Source of the DNA: Pyrus communis
Lineage: Eukaryota > Streptophyta > Magnoliopsida > Rosales > Rosaceae
Assembly (NCBI RefSeq): GCF_963583255.1
Contig: NC_084807.1
Coordinates: 16,453,072 to 16,517,071 of the forward strand
Direction: 5' to 3'
DNA length: 64,000 nucleotides
The translations under genes were made by a program, and so were the position numbers. A model generated the notes under the pieces. The model saw only the letters and a program-made list of their open reading frames with translations. It made no database searches and was not told where the DNA came from. The first letter of the stretch is position 1, and each line of letters opens with the position of its first letter. This document shows, one piece after another, positions 1-10,567 of the stretch.

Positions 1-1
1 A

Positions 2-3000
2 AGACTACCACAAGGCTTCATAAAAGCTCTACCAAAGAAGGTGGAATCAAGCTTTCTTCTAACCAAGAGGACCGAGGAGGGTTTCGACCCTAACGCCTAC
101 AAACTCATGTCAAAGGCCGGGTACGACTTCGCTTCTTCTGCGGTGGCTGGAAAGAAGGTTTCAAACACTGTCAATGACGAAGAACGTAACCTCACCAAAA
201 CTCAAAAGAAGTTGAAGGAGCATGGTTACGGAGTTGACAACAACAAAGCCGGACTTGGTTTCACACCAAATGCACCTGTGATGATTTCAAGCCAAGCGAA
301 AAACACTAGCACTCAATATGTCAGCATGAGCATTGAACAAGACTAAGAAGAGCCTAAACCCTCCCATCGGACGTCGGTCTTCTATAGGATGAGCCAGTCA
401 AGCTCCAAAACTTCAGTGCTTAATCGCATTGGTGGTCAAGACCGAACCTCTGTCTTCAAGAGGCTTAACGCGCCGACATCCCAAAGCTCTGTTTTTGAAA
501 GGTTGTTAAAGCTTAAGAAACAAAGCAACACAGTTATCTCTCCTCTGCGACGATCAGCTTCAGAAAGATTTGAAGATAATGAGAAGCCTTTTGGAAAGAG
601 GAAGACAACACCAAAGGGAGAAAAGCTCGATGGGTTAGGAGAAAAAGACGACGTTCGAAGCTTGATTCCTTCAAGGATGAAGCGCCAAGCAATCCTAGAG
701 GTTGACACAAAAGGACCACTGAAGGTAAGGAGGCGCATCATCGTCCACACTGGCAAATCTTCATGCCAACAAACCCAAGAGAACGGCACTGAAGATGAAA
801 TCCCTAAGAAAGATGTCACATTTGGCTCTTTCGACTCAAAGTCTTCACCTCAACCGCTGGGGGCATGCTCCAAAACCATGTCAGTCAAGTCAAGTGAAGA
901 TGAAGGATGGATTCATGTTACTCCGAAGAAGCTGCACGAGAAACATATGTCTTGTCCACAAGTTCACCAATCGGAAAGGGGGCAAAGTAGCTACCGTCAA
1001 CCTTCAAAGCTACATGAAAATGTTGAGGATGATGAAATTACAACACAAAGATCGTTCATGTGGGATCTTTTCTTCCTCGAAGACGTCTTCAATTTCTTGA
1101 TCAAGGCTCCTTGTTATGAAGATTGTGAGGAATGCATTTCGAAGATCGCTTCGAAGAAATTGGACAAGCAGCAACCATCTTGTCCACAAGTTTATCAGTC
1201 GAAAAGGGGGCAAAACAGCTCCTGTCAACCTCCAGAACAATGTGAAAGTGTTGGAGATAATGAAATTTCGACACAAAGATCGTCCATCCCCATCACAATG
1301 TGCGACCTCTTCCCAGAAGACTTCTTCAATTACTCGGTCAAGGCTCCTTCCTATGAAGATTGCGAGGAACGCCTCTCCCAGAACACCAGACAATCCTTAT
1401 GCCGACAAGCTCGAGAAGACAGCACCGAAGAGGAGATCCAAGATGTTTTCCACGTCACGGTTCAAGAAGGTAAAGAAGACGAAATCCCCGAGGAAGATGT
1501 CACTGCTGCACCACCACAGCTCGAAGATGGGGGGCAAGCCACGATCGATGATCTCAAGGAACTCAACTTAGGTACAAGCAAGGAACCAAAGCCTATCTTC
1601 GTAAGTGCATTATTAAGTACAGACGAGATAGAGAAGTATTATCAGCTGTTGTTAGAGTACAAAGACGTCTTTGCCTGGACCTACAAAGAAATGCCCGGCC
1701 TAGACCCTATCATCGCTGTTCATCATCTTGCGGTCAGACCTGGAACACGGCTGATAAAGCAAACTCAAAGACGCTATCGATCTGAGCTTATCCCACAAAT
1801 CGAGGTCGAGATCGACAAGCTAATCGAAGCAGGCTTTATTCGAGAAGTGCAATACCCCAAGTGGATCTCCAACATCGTCATTGTCCTTAAAAAATCAGGA
1901 CAAATACGTGTTTCCGTAGACTTCCGGGACCTCAACGATACTTGCCCAAAGGATGACTTCCCCTTGCCAATCATTGAAATCATGGTGGATGCAACCACTG
2001 GCCATGAGGCATTATCATTCATGGATGGCTCTTCTGGGTACAATCAAATTCGCATGGCCCTCGAAGACGAGGAACTAACAGCCTTTCGTACTCCAAAAGG
2101 TATCTACTGCTACAAGGTAATGCCCTTTGGTCTAAAGAACGCTGGAGCTACGTATCAACGCGCAATGCAGAAAATCTTCAATGACATGCTACACAAAAAC
2201 GTAGAATGTTACGTAGATGATATGGTGGTTAAGACGAAGAAAAGATCAGAACACTTGAAGGATCTGCGAATAGTGTTCGAAAGGCTGCGAAAATACAACC
2301 TCAAGATGAACCCGTTAAAGTGTGCGTTTGGCGTCACCTCTGGAAAATTCCTCGGCTTCATCGTCAAGCACCGTGGTATTGAAGTAGACCAATCAAAGAT
2401 CAAGGCCATTCAAAGCATGCCCGAGCCAAGAAACCTGCACGAGCTGAAAAGTCTACAAGGACGGCTAGCCTTCATCAGACGCTTCATCTCCAACCTCGCC
2501 GGGCGTTGTCAACCGTTTAGTCGCCTTATGAAGAAAGATGTTCCATTCGTATGGGACAAAGCATGCCATAATGCTTTTGAAAGCATAAAGAAATATTTGT
2601 CAAGTCCACCTGTCCTGGGGGCACCTGTGCCCGGGAAACCACTCATATTGTATATTGCTGCTCAGGAAAGTTCAATCGGAGCACTCTTGGCGCAAGAAAA
2701 TGAATCCCAAAAAGAAGGAGCACTTTACTACCTCAATCGAACTCTCACCGGCGCTGAGTTGAACTATTCCCCAATAGAAAAGATGTGCCTCGCTTTGGTG
2801 TTTGCCATTCAGAAACTCAGACATTACATGCATGCTTACACCATCCACTTGGTTGCTAAAGCCGACCCTGTCAAATACATTATGACTAAGCCAGTCTTGA
2901 CAGGGCGACTCGTTAAATGGGCTTTGCTTCTTAATCAATATGAGATCATCTACGTCCCAGCTAAAGCCGTCAAGGGACAAGCGCTAGCAGACTTCCTTGC

Positions 3001-4834
3001 CGATCATCCAATCCCGGCTGATTGGAAAATCTCAGACGACTTGCCTGACGAGGAGGTGTTCTACATCGACATCTTCCCGACATGGACGATGTTCTTCGAC
3101 GGATCCGCACGAGCAGACGGAGCGGGGGCAGAAGTAGTATTCATGTCGCCACAAAGGCAAATACTACCTTACTCCTTCCAACTGAATGAGCTATGCTCCA
3201 ACAATGTTGCTAAGTACCAAGCATTGATCATCGGGCTCCAAATGGCGATCAATATGAAAATCACAGCTCTTGAGGTATATGGCGATTCTAAGCTCATAAT
3301 CAATCAACTCTTAACTGAATATGAGGTGAGGAAAGATGATCTCGTCCCATACTTCCGGCTAGCGACCCAACTGCTACAAAAGTTCGAAGCTGTGACACTA
3401 GAACATGTGCCAAGAAAGGAAAATCAAATGGCAGACGCTCTCGCCAATCTAGCTTCAAGTATGACACTAGGAAAAGATGAAGTTGCAGACGTGCCAATTT
3501 GCCAAAGATGGGTGATTCCGCTCGTTAATGAAATGTCACTAGATGATACAAATGTCATCTCAGTACTTCCAGTCGATGCTGAAGAGTGGAGACAGCCACT
3601 GATCGACTACTTAGAGCACGGAAAGCTTCCAGATGATCTTAGACACCATTCCGAAATACGTCGACGAGCACCTCGCTTCCTTTACTACAAAGGAACACTC
3701 TACCGACGCTCTTTTGAAGGACTGCTCCTGAGATGCCTAGGTGAGGAAGAAGTTAAACAAGCCATGGAAGAAGCACATTCAGGTGTGTGTGGGGCACATC
3801 AGTCTGGACCAAAGCTATATTTCCAGCTTAAAAGAATGGGTTACTACTGGCCGAGCATGGTGAAGGACTGCCTGGAACACGCCAAAAGGTGCTAAGCCTG
3901 CCAATTCCATGCCAACTTCATACATCAACCGCCTGAACCATTACACCCTACAGTTGCTTCATGGCCGTTCGACGCATGGGGATTGGACGTTGTAGGACCA
4001 ATTACGCCAAAGTCATCTGCAGGGGAAGCTTACATCCTAGCTGCAACAGATTACTTCTCCAAGTGGGCTGAAGCCATACCTTTAAGGGAAGTAAAAAAGG
4101 AAACTGTTGTTCGTTTCATCAAGGAGCATATCATCCACCAATATGGGGTGCCTCGCTACATTATCACTGACAACGGAAAACAATTCTCCAACCGACTCGT
4201 GGACGAGCTTTGCGACAAATACAAGTTCAAGCAGCACAAGTCTTCCATGTATCATGCTCCGGCCAACGGCCTCGCGGAAGCATTCAACAAGACGCTGTGC
4301 AACCTCCTGAAAAAGGTAATCGGCCGAACAAAGAGAGACTGGCATGAAAAAATAAGTGAAGCACTTTGGGCATATAGGACTACACATAGGACTCCTACCC
4401 AAGCTACACCTTATTCTCTCGTATATGGCGTAGAAGCTGTTCTACCGCTCGAAAGTCAAATTCCCTCACTAAGGATGGCTATACAAGAAGGCTTGACTGA
4501 TGAAGAAAATGCAAAGTTGCACCTTCAGGAGTTGGAAGCGCTGGATGAGAGAAGGCTCGAAGCTCAACAACACTTGGAATGCTACCAAGCACGGTTATCC
4601 AAGGCATTCAACAAGAAAGTTCGCCCAAGGTCTTTCCAAGCCGGAGATTTCGTGCTGGCATTGCGTAGGCCTATCATTACAACTCATAAGACAAAAAGCA
4701 AGTTCCCATCAAAGTGGGATGGACCCTACGTAATACAAGAGATCTACACCAATGGCGCCTACTTAATCTTGGCAGAAGACGGGTTGAAGATCGACCCCAT
4801 CAACGGCAGATTTTTGAAGCGCTACTACCCCTAA
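2..4834 (+). pseudogene. Tat-type pol polyprotein (linker, RT, RNase H, aRNH, integrase), interrupted by two stops
   Basis: One reading frame runs from the window edge to 4834, broken by TAA at 344-346 and TAA at 3893-3895; flanking coding sequence stays in the same frame across both. An acidic linker fills roughly 41-1600. Reverse transcriptase follows, with FMDGSSGYNQI near 2018 and YVDD near 2208. A degenerate gypsy RNase H comes next, ending near ADFLADH (about 2990). A second, archaeal-type RNase H starts at FFDGSARADG (3092) and keeps the Asp residues in GDSKL and ADALANL, but has Lys at 3212-3214 where the family has the catalytic Glu. The integrase zinc finger is cut by the second stop between its two Cys. 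The integrase core keeps GLDVVGP, TDNGKQF and LAEAFNK (the DDE triad), and WDGPY marks its C-terminal domain. It is the source of copy-and-paste enzymes in intact relatives; this copy cannot make a full product. Confidence 0.9.
948..1378 (+). repeat. In-frame duplication inside the pol linker (~200-bp units)
   Basis: Two diverged copies lie at about 948-1140 and 1176-1378. Both encode SCPQV...GQ, then an acidic ...EI.TQRS stretch, then KAP.YEDCEE. The copies are in the same frame, so the duplication lengthened the acidic linker before the RT without breaking it. No function is recognised for this linker. Confidence 0.75.
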
Positions 4835-5006
4835 AGCAAACGCACCACGCTCCTGGCCCGCAAGAGCATAAACTGTGTACGGCAAAATCATCATCAAAAC
4901 CATCACTCATTTGAACTACGTTATGACTTGATCTCTTCTTTGGAAGAGTACGTAGGCAACTTGAAACTTCAAAACTTCAAGTACAGTCACATCAAAATAA
5001 ATAATT

Positions 5007-5044
<38 letters not shown>

Positions 5045-5055
5045 TTCTCTTTTCC

Positions 5056-5083
<28 letters not shown>
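4835..5083 (+). other. Post-pol spacer ending in (AT)n and poly(A)
   Basis: After the pol stop there is non-coding sequence, then an A run and (AT)n at about 5007-5045 and a ~27-base A run at about 5056-5083. Such A tracts inside the element, away from any LTR, may mark internal template switching or an old reverse-transcribed insertion; this is inference. Confidence 0.55.
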
Positions 5084-5085
<2 letters not shown>

Positions 5086-5086
<1 letters not shown>

Positions 5087-5297
5087 TCAAGGTCGGATCT
5101 ATTAAGAACACCACTCCTGCAACTGAAGGAGAATCCACTGGTGAAATCGCTAAAGCCGTCGATCAAGATGCTGCTAAGCCTGCTGAAGATATTCCATCCG
5201 AACAATCAACAAAAATGTTCATTTCCAAACCCCGAGCCGTCTCCGTCTTCGTCGAGCTCTTCGTCCATGCTCTCCATTCTGCCCATCTACCCCAGTA
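5086..5297 (+). other. Open stretch of 70 codons, unrecognised
   Basis: A reading frame without stop runs from the end of the poly(A) tract to TAA at 5295-5297. It encodes a Lys/Ala/Glu/Pro-rich segment (begins VKVGSIKNTTPATEGES) and then a hydrophobic tail. There is no credible start codon in this frame. The following 5330-5700 stretch is C-rich and coding-like in patches but broken. Possibly captured host sequence; possibly chance. Confidence 0.3.
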
Positions 5298-6000
5298 AGA
5301 TCTTTATGCTTTTGTATGGGCAGTTTGTCTCTCTCTAAGGTTGAGCAGCGCGGCCTTCTCCCTTCGATCATCGACCTTCGCCATGGCTGCTGCCTTTGAA
5401 TGTGATCAACAAAACCAAAGTTTGTCAACTCACACCCAAAGACCTCATCCATCTTCTTGCCTCTGCTGCTGCATTTGAATTGGAGAAGAACTTCAACGAC
5501 CGCTGTCAAACGACTAGCCGATCGTGAAGCTCGACGCTTTGCACTACCTCCAAGCTCGACTCCAGCTCTCTGTCCGTCTTCGTCCTCTTCTGCGAGCCCT
5601 CTCCTTCTACCGATCAGCTTCAGCAGCACGGACACCTCTTCCTCCTCCGTCTTCTCTCGAACTCGGCCTGGGTTTTCACCCACAAACCTAGCTTGCAGAG
5701 CACCATATATATATATATAAAAATAAAAAAATAAAAAAAAATAAAATAAATAAATAAACAAAATAATAATAAAGAAGAAAAGTATTGATGGTGCCCACCG
5801 AGAGCAATTATACAGAAAGAAAAAAAATGATGCATGCTACTATTAGCAAGTCAAAAGAAAAAAAGAAAAAGAAAAAGGAAGCAATGATGATGTTGAAAAA
5901 AAAAAAAAAAAAAAACAGCCACAAAACTTGAACAGCAGGACAACAGACAGTGCAATGGTGTGTAGCGAACAGTGGAGCGATGACGGTGCAGCAAGCAGCA

Positions 6001-6235
6001 GCAAGAGGCACAACAACGTCACCACCGAGGAAAATTATGATCAAAAGGCACTACACAGCATAAACTCGCTGCAGTCTTTTGCATAACCCCACACGGTAAA
6101 AGTGACACACTGCAACAAGCTCCAAGCAGTGGCAAGAGGCACGGCAACGTCACTACCAGGGGAAGACTGTGACCAAAAGGCATTACACAGTAAAATCCCT
6201 TTGCAATCTTTGCACAACACCACTCTTCTACACCA
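6001..6235 (+). repeat. Tandem duplication, ~131-bp period
   Basis: GCAAGAGGCAC at 6001 recurs at 6132, followed in both units by CAACGTCAC, a run ending in CAAAAGGCA and TACACAG, and then TTTGCA. The copies are diverged. Located in the non-coding spacer of the Tat element. Confidence 0.65.
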
Positions 6236-6365
6236 CCAATTTATGCGTTCCTGGGTTCTTCGTCGGTTTGACAGCCTCAACCTTCTTATAAAGAAAAAAA
6301 AAATGACGATGTAGAATAGGTTGAGCCTCAACCCTCTTATAAAGAAAAAAAATGACGATGTAGAA

Positions 6366-6720
6366 TAAAAAATAATAAAATAAAGTAAAAGGAAATGATG
6401 ATGTTGGGAAGTAATGATGAAAGTAAAGAATAAAAAAAAAAAAATAAATAAAAAAAAAACATCTTTGGTGGATCAGTGCCACCGAAAGCAAAAAAAATAA
6501 AAAAATAATAAAAATAAAAATAATAAAATAAAGTAAAAGGAAATGATGATGTTGGGAAATAAGGATGAAAGTAAAGAATAAAAAATATTAAAAAAAAAAA
6601 AAAAAAAAAACATCTTTGGTGGCTTAGCGCCACCGAAAGCAAAAAATAAAATAATAATAAAAAATAAATAAAAAAATAAAATAAAATAAAAAAATCTTTG
6701 GTGGATCAGCGCCACCGAAG
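6366..6720 (+). repeat. A-rich tandem repeat (~140 bp) carrying a short hairpin
   Basis: Two full units (6366-6489, 6511-6649) and one partial unit (about 6690-6720). Each full unit has AAAGGAAATGATGATGTTGG, an A-rich run, and CTTTGGTGG...CCACCGAAAG, which can fold as a short stem. The partial unit keeps only the hairpin. Several phenylalanine-rich minus-strand ORFs over this tract are by-products of the A runs. Confidence 0.7.
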
Positions 6721-6865
6721 AAGAAGAAAAAAAAAAATCTTGGTGATATATATGTTTTATCTGTATTTAGCACAATACACTGAATAAAATAAAGCATGTC
6801 CATTGATCTCCGAGAAATTACAAGTGCGTAAAAAAAAAAAAAAAAAAAAAAAAAAGATGGAGCTT

Positions 6866-7504
6866 TCACAAAGGATGTTCACGTGAAGCCCCATTATTTG
6901 GCAAAACTCTCGGAGCAGAAGGCATCGAAGCGGGAGGCATCGGAGCTAGATCATTCGAGGCCACAATACTTGGTGGAACGCTGGATGACCCAAGAAAAAG
7001 GTGCCTCTGGAAATAAGCAGCAAGCCTTTGACGGTCACTTTGAATCCGACCTTCAGATTCTTGCAGTTCATCAAGCTTCCTCTTCATGCCCGTCGTATAG
7101 TTGTTGGCAAGCACGTGCAAACTTCTATTCTCGTACTTAAGCTGTTTGATCTCCTGCTTAAGATTTTCCACCTCTGCCATCAACGATTCAACCTGACGGG
7201 AGCGAGCAAGTAGGCGTTGGCCTATGTTGGACACAGAGCCCGCACACTGAACACTGAGAGCCAGGGACTCTTGAACGGCCAACTCATCGGACCGTCCTGA
7301 AAGCAGCCTACTATCTTTAGGAGTGAGGAGGTTCCTAACTACTATCGTAGCTGTTGTTGCATCCGTCATCATGGAGTCTTCACCTATAAGAGGACCATTA
7401 GAAGATAAGAAAGACGGGCACCATACCTTAGCCTGACGCGGCGTAACCGGATCACTGCTGAGACTCAAATCTAAGCAAATGTTCGATGGGTTAGCCATTG
7501 TCAA
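6866..7504 (-). CDS. Antisense coiled-coil ORF of the Tat element, 212 aa
   Basis: It runs opposite to pol, between pol and the 3' LTR. It starts MTMANPSNICLDLSLSS; the second ATG (MANPSN) is an equally good start and matches the other copy in this window. About residues 85-165 have the heptad pattern of a coiled coil (MAEVENLKQEIKQLKYENRS). The C-terminus is Pro/Ser/Ala-rich (PPSIVASN, MPPASMPSA). There is no membrane segment or catalytic motif that I recognise. A second copy at 40997-41650 is very similar along its whole length, whereas the surrounding DNA has indels. Extra antisense ORFs are known in some plant LTR retrotransposons, but their function is unclear. No promoter is proven; CATATATAGGG on the minus strand near 7930 is a weak candidate. 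Alternative: a captured host gene fragment. Confidence 0.68.
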   Translation of the reverse strand: MTMANPSNICLDLSLSSDPVTPRQAKVWCPSFLSSNGPLIGEDSMMTDATTATIVVRNLLTPKDSRLLSGRSDELAVQESLALSVQCAGSVSNIGQRLLARSRQVESLMAEVENLKQEIKQLKYENRSLHVLANNYTTGMKRKLDELQESEGRIQSDRQRLAAYFQRHLFLGSSSVPPSIVASNDLAPMPPASMPSAPRVLPNNGASREHPL

Positions 7505-9166
7505 AGGGTTAAAAGAGAAAGGTGGATGGAGTAAAATCAGAAAGGGCCGAAGACGATTTTCACAAAGGGGCGATCTTCAAAGTGTGCATGTTGGAGGTGA
7601 TCGATACCTCTATAAAAAGCCAAGGCGACACGACCACCGATTCAAAAAACCGGATTTTCCTGCGTGAAGTTCGGCGACGCTTTCGCGGCTTTTCAGATAA
7701 CGCGTTTAACTTTGTCAAAAGATCTCTGACAAAGTTAAAAACACGTGAAGGTTATCATCCCAACTACGCGCCTTTGCCAACAAGCGTGGTGACAGAGCCG
7801 CACCCGTGACTACTTTTTCGAAGAGGCGCTCGCTCAGAAATCGAAGAGACGCTTGTTAAAAAAATCGAAGAGACGTTTGTCGACAAGGGTAAAAGAACAG
7901 TACCACCACTGGCTATTGGGAAATCCCTATATATGTCGACCTTCATCTTTTATGGTAAGGCAGACCTGAAGAAAATGCCCAACTCTTCCTCACCTCTGAG
8001 GGCGCACTCCCAGCAAAGCCTTTCGAAATACTCAATTTTTTCTTCTTCCCCAAAGATGATACCAGATGCTTGGAGTACAGATGACCCAGGAGGAAACGAT
8101 AGATTGAAGCATGTGCTGATTCATTCACCGCTTCTTCAAAAGCAAAGGTATCTCATATCATCAAGGGCGAAAGCAAAGGTATCTCATATCATGCTTTTTC
8201 CCTGTCTTTTCCTTTGCCCATGTTCTCACCTGCCAGGATAAGGACAGAGAAAACAATATGCCGGAACCTCCACTCAAACTTGCGCTGCCACCAAGAAGTG
8301 ATGGTCCATTCAAATGCAAGGTTTGCATTCAACTCCTGCATCAGAGGACAAATACTACAAAAGAAGATGCCAAACCTGCATAAGGAAATACCACTTCTGC
8401 AAAGGGAGCAAGTAAGGCAAGTGAAAATGATACATCGAAGCATGTGGAGACAAGCACAACAAATATATGTGCTGATTTATTCGCTGCTTCTTTGAAAGCA
8501 AAGGTATCTCATATCATGCTTTTTCCCTGTCTTTTCCTTTGTCCTTGTTCTTACTCGCATGGCAAAGTGAAAGAAGCAATCAGCCGGCACTTGGAGTCAG
8601 TCTTCCGATCTGGAACCGACTGCATGGAATCTATTGCCTGGTTGCTTACCTAGCGTTGCTCTCGAGTAGTCATCTTCAACTGTTGATACACTTCCAGAGA
8701 AGGGACCACTTCTGCAAAGGGGAGCAAGTAAGGCAAGTGAAAATGATACATTGAAGCATGTGGAGACAAGCAACAACTGCATATGCTGAGCTATCCTCTA
8801 ACCCTCTTCAATACGAATTGGAGAGATTGAACAAAGAAACAGAAAAAAAGAAGTAAGCTCAGACCTTCGGGGGAGACCAAAAGAATCCTGCTGCCCAGTT
8901 CAAGAGTAGCACAAAGGAAAATCAACGATTGGAGGAAACCAAAAGAATCCTCCAGCCCAGTTCAAGATTAAGCCTGTGGAAAATCAACGATTGGAGGAAA
9001 CCAGAAAATCTTCCAGTCGAACTCAAGATCAAGCCTCGATGGCCCTTGAAGAAATTTCCAGCCCAATTCAAGATCAAGCCTCGACGGCCCTTGGGTTGAC
9101 ATCTACATTAATGGACTTCAAAACGCATCTTCTACACGTGACAAGCACATGTCTACGACGCGCCTT
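7505..9166 (+). other. Non-coding spacer between antisense ORF and LTR, with repeated motifs
   Basis: No pol-strand gene is visible. 7800-7890 repeats TCGAAGAGACG-like units. CTATATATG at 7926 is TATA-like. 8110-8190 and 8490-8530 contain repeats of AAAGCAAAGGTATCTCATAT. 8870-9110 repeats short units around CAACGATTGGAGGAAACC and TTCAAGATCAAGCC. The same block, with different indels, recurs at 41651-43030. Confidence 0.7.
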
Positions 9167-9180
9167 GAAGTGGGGGCATT
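9167..9180 (+). promoter_or_regulatory. Polypurine tract of the Tat element
   Basis: GAAGTGGGGGCATT lies directly before the TGTAGACA start of the LTR. A G-rich purine run at this position primes plus-strand DNA synthesis in LTR retrotransposons. Confidence 0.8.
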
Positions 9181-9238
9181 TGTAGACATCAAAATTTCGG
9201 TGAAATGAATGTTGACCAATAATTAAAATTTCAACGCT

Positions 9239-9397
9239 CACGTGTCACATAAATTTTACATGTAGCGTGTGACTCAACGAAAAATCGAAATAAATTGGAA
9301 AAGTCATCAAATAGGACACGTGTCAATACCTGGCAGAAATGATTTATTTCATCTGATTATTTAAATCCAAAAATCAAGTTTTGGAATTCTATAAATA
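9239..9397 (+). promoter_or_regulatory. U3 promoter: two CACGTG G-boxes and a TATA box
   Basis: CACGTG occurs at 9239-9244 and again at 9317-9322 inside the palindrome GACACGTGTC. TATAAATA is at 9390-9397. G-boxes are known targets of plant bZIP and bHLH factors, including stress and ABA regulators. Control of this element by stress is inference. Confidence 0.6.
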
Positions 9398-9549
9398 TGA
9401 AGCCAAGGCATTCATTTTGGAGAAAGGAAGAAGAAGAAAGAAAGAAGGAAATTTACATCACACCAAAACCTTGAAGCCTTGAAACTCTAAAGCTCTCAAG
9501 CAAATCCCGAAGGATCAAGAAAACACTCTTCGTTCTTCGTCAAATCCTC

Positions 9550-10010
9550 CTTCAAGGTCAAGCCCCAACAGCCCTTGAAGAACTTCCACCAACTCAAGAT
9601 CAAGCCCCGACGGCCCCTTGAAGAAAGTGTTCATCATCCGTTTATCCTAAGATCAAGCCCCAACGGCCATTTGGATCAACAACCTCAACAAATCCACACA
9701 TCCAATCGTTCTTCAAGATTAAGCCCAAAAGCCCTTGAAGATCCGCTCATCCATCAACCTTCAAGATCAAGCCCAAAAGCCCTTGAAGAAATCCATACAC
9801 CCAGTCTTCAAGATCAAGCCCAAAAGCCCTCGAAGATCCGTTCATCAACTGTTCATCCCTAGATCAAGCCCCGACGGCCCTTTGGATCAACAGCTCATCC
9901 ACAAACCCATACACCCATTCTTCAAGATCAAGCCCAACGCCCCTTGAAGATCCGTTCATCAACTGTTCATCCTTAGACCAAGCCCCGACGGCCCTTTGGA
10001 TCAACAGCTC
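9550..10010 (+). repeat. Nine-copy motif array in the LTR, CTTCAAG...CTTGAAG units
   Basis: The core CAAGATCAAGCCC...GCCCTTGAAG recurs about every 40-65 bases (near 9555, 9595, 9648, 9714, 9762, 9809, 9860, 9923 and 9973). Many units are bounded by CTTCAAG and its reverse complement CTTGAAG. Related units lie upstream of the polypurine tract (about 9020-9105). Confidence 0.8.
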
Positions 10011-10229
10011 ATCCACAAACCTACACCCTACGAAGATAGAATCAGATGATCAAATTACAAAGAGATTGTAACCCCAAAATCATTAAACACGAAAAAATAT
10101 ATTTTGTACACGGTATTCTTGTTTCTTGTTGCAGAAACTTTTCGTGTTTACAATTATAATATTTTTAATGCATAAAAAATTATTATTTTGCCACATGGCA
10201 CAAATTTGGCAACCACATGCCACAAATGT

Positions 10230-10390
10230 GGCACCCCCGTCAGCTCTTAATGGATCAATGGATGGAAAATATAATGGATGTATTATATTAAAATAAAATA
10301 ATATGTGAGGTATGAAAGAATTTTTTTTTGAAGATGTTGTATGAGGTTGCAATAGACCTCAAACATGAGGTGGTAAAGTGTAATTTACCC
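10230..10390 (-). repeat. Dispersed repeat, left member of an inverted pair
   Basis: It shares AGGTTGCAATAGACCT, GTGAGGTATG and GTAATTTACCC with the reverse complement of 11233-11400. The GGGTAAATTACA end of both members points inward, 842 bases apart. The superfamily is not recognised. Confidence 0.65.
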
Positions 10391-10567
10391 TTCTTGAATG
10401 GTACAGAGACAAAGGCCCTAAATTGTAATTTTATTTTAAAATTAACGTGTACGTAATCGAATTATAATTTTATTTCCAATTTTTCCAATAGGCAATAGTC
10501 ATGATTCTTGAATGGTACAGAGACAAAGGCTCTAAATTGATATAAATATATTGTTGTAAAGCTATTT

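Larger units (their letters stand above)
1..10152 (+). mobile_element. Ty3/gypsy Tat-lineage LTR retrotransposon, 3' portion
   Basis: The order seen is pol (RT, RNase H, second RNase H, integrase), an A-rich spacer, an antisense ORF, a polypurine tract and a 3' LTR. Two RNase H domains in tandem before an integrase without a visible chromodomain are the known hallmark of the Tat/Ogre branch of Ty3/gypsy. The 5' LTR, primer site and gag lie left of the window, so the target duplication cannot be checked; the five bases after the LTR are ATTAT. The pol stops and a lost catalytic residue make this copy non-autonomous. About 4.3 kb separate the end of pol from the LTR, unusually long for a simple gypsy element. 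Confidence 0.88.
9181..10152 (+). repeat. 3' LTR of the Tat element (~972 bp)
   Basis: The LTR starts TGTAGACA just after the polypurine tract and ends TGTTTACA. These form imperfect terminal inverted repeats (TGTAGACA against TGTAAACA in reverse complement). U3 holds two G-boxes and a TATA box; the downstream half holds nine copies of a short repeated motif. The right border rests on the terminal repeat only, because the partner LTR is outside the window. Confidence 0.8.

Noticed and set aside
436..819. Minus-strand 127-codon ORF opposite pol
   Set aside because: Shadow of the pol frame without start context, domain or second copy, unlike the ORF at 6866-7504.
5620..6869. Several phenylalanine-rich minus-strand ORFs
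   Set aside because: Products of A-rich tandem repeats read on the opposite strand.
9550..10010. CRISPR-like array
   Set aside because: Unit spacing varies from 40 to 65 bases, units are diverged, and the array sits inside a plant LTR.
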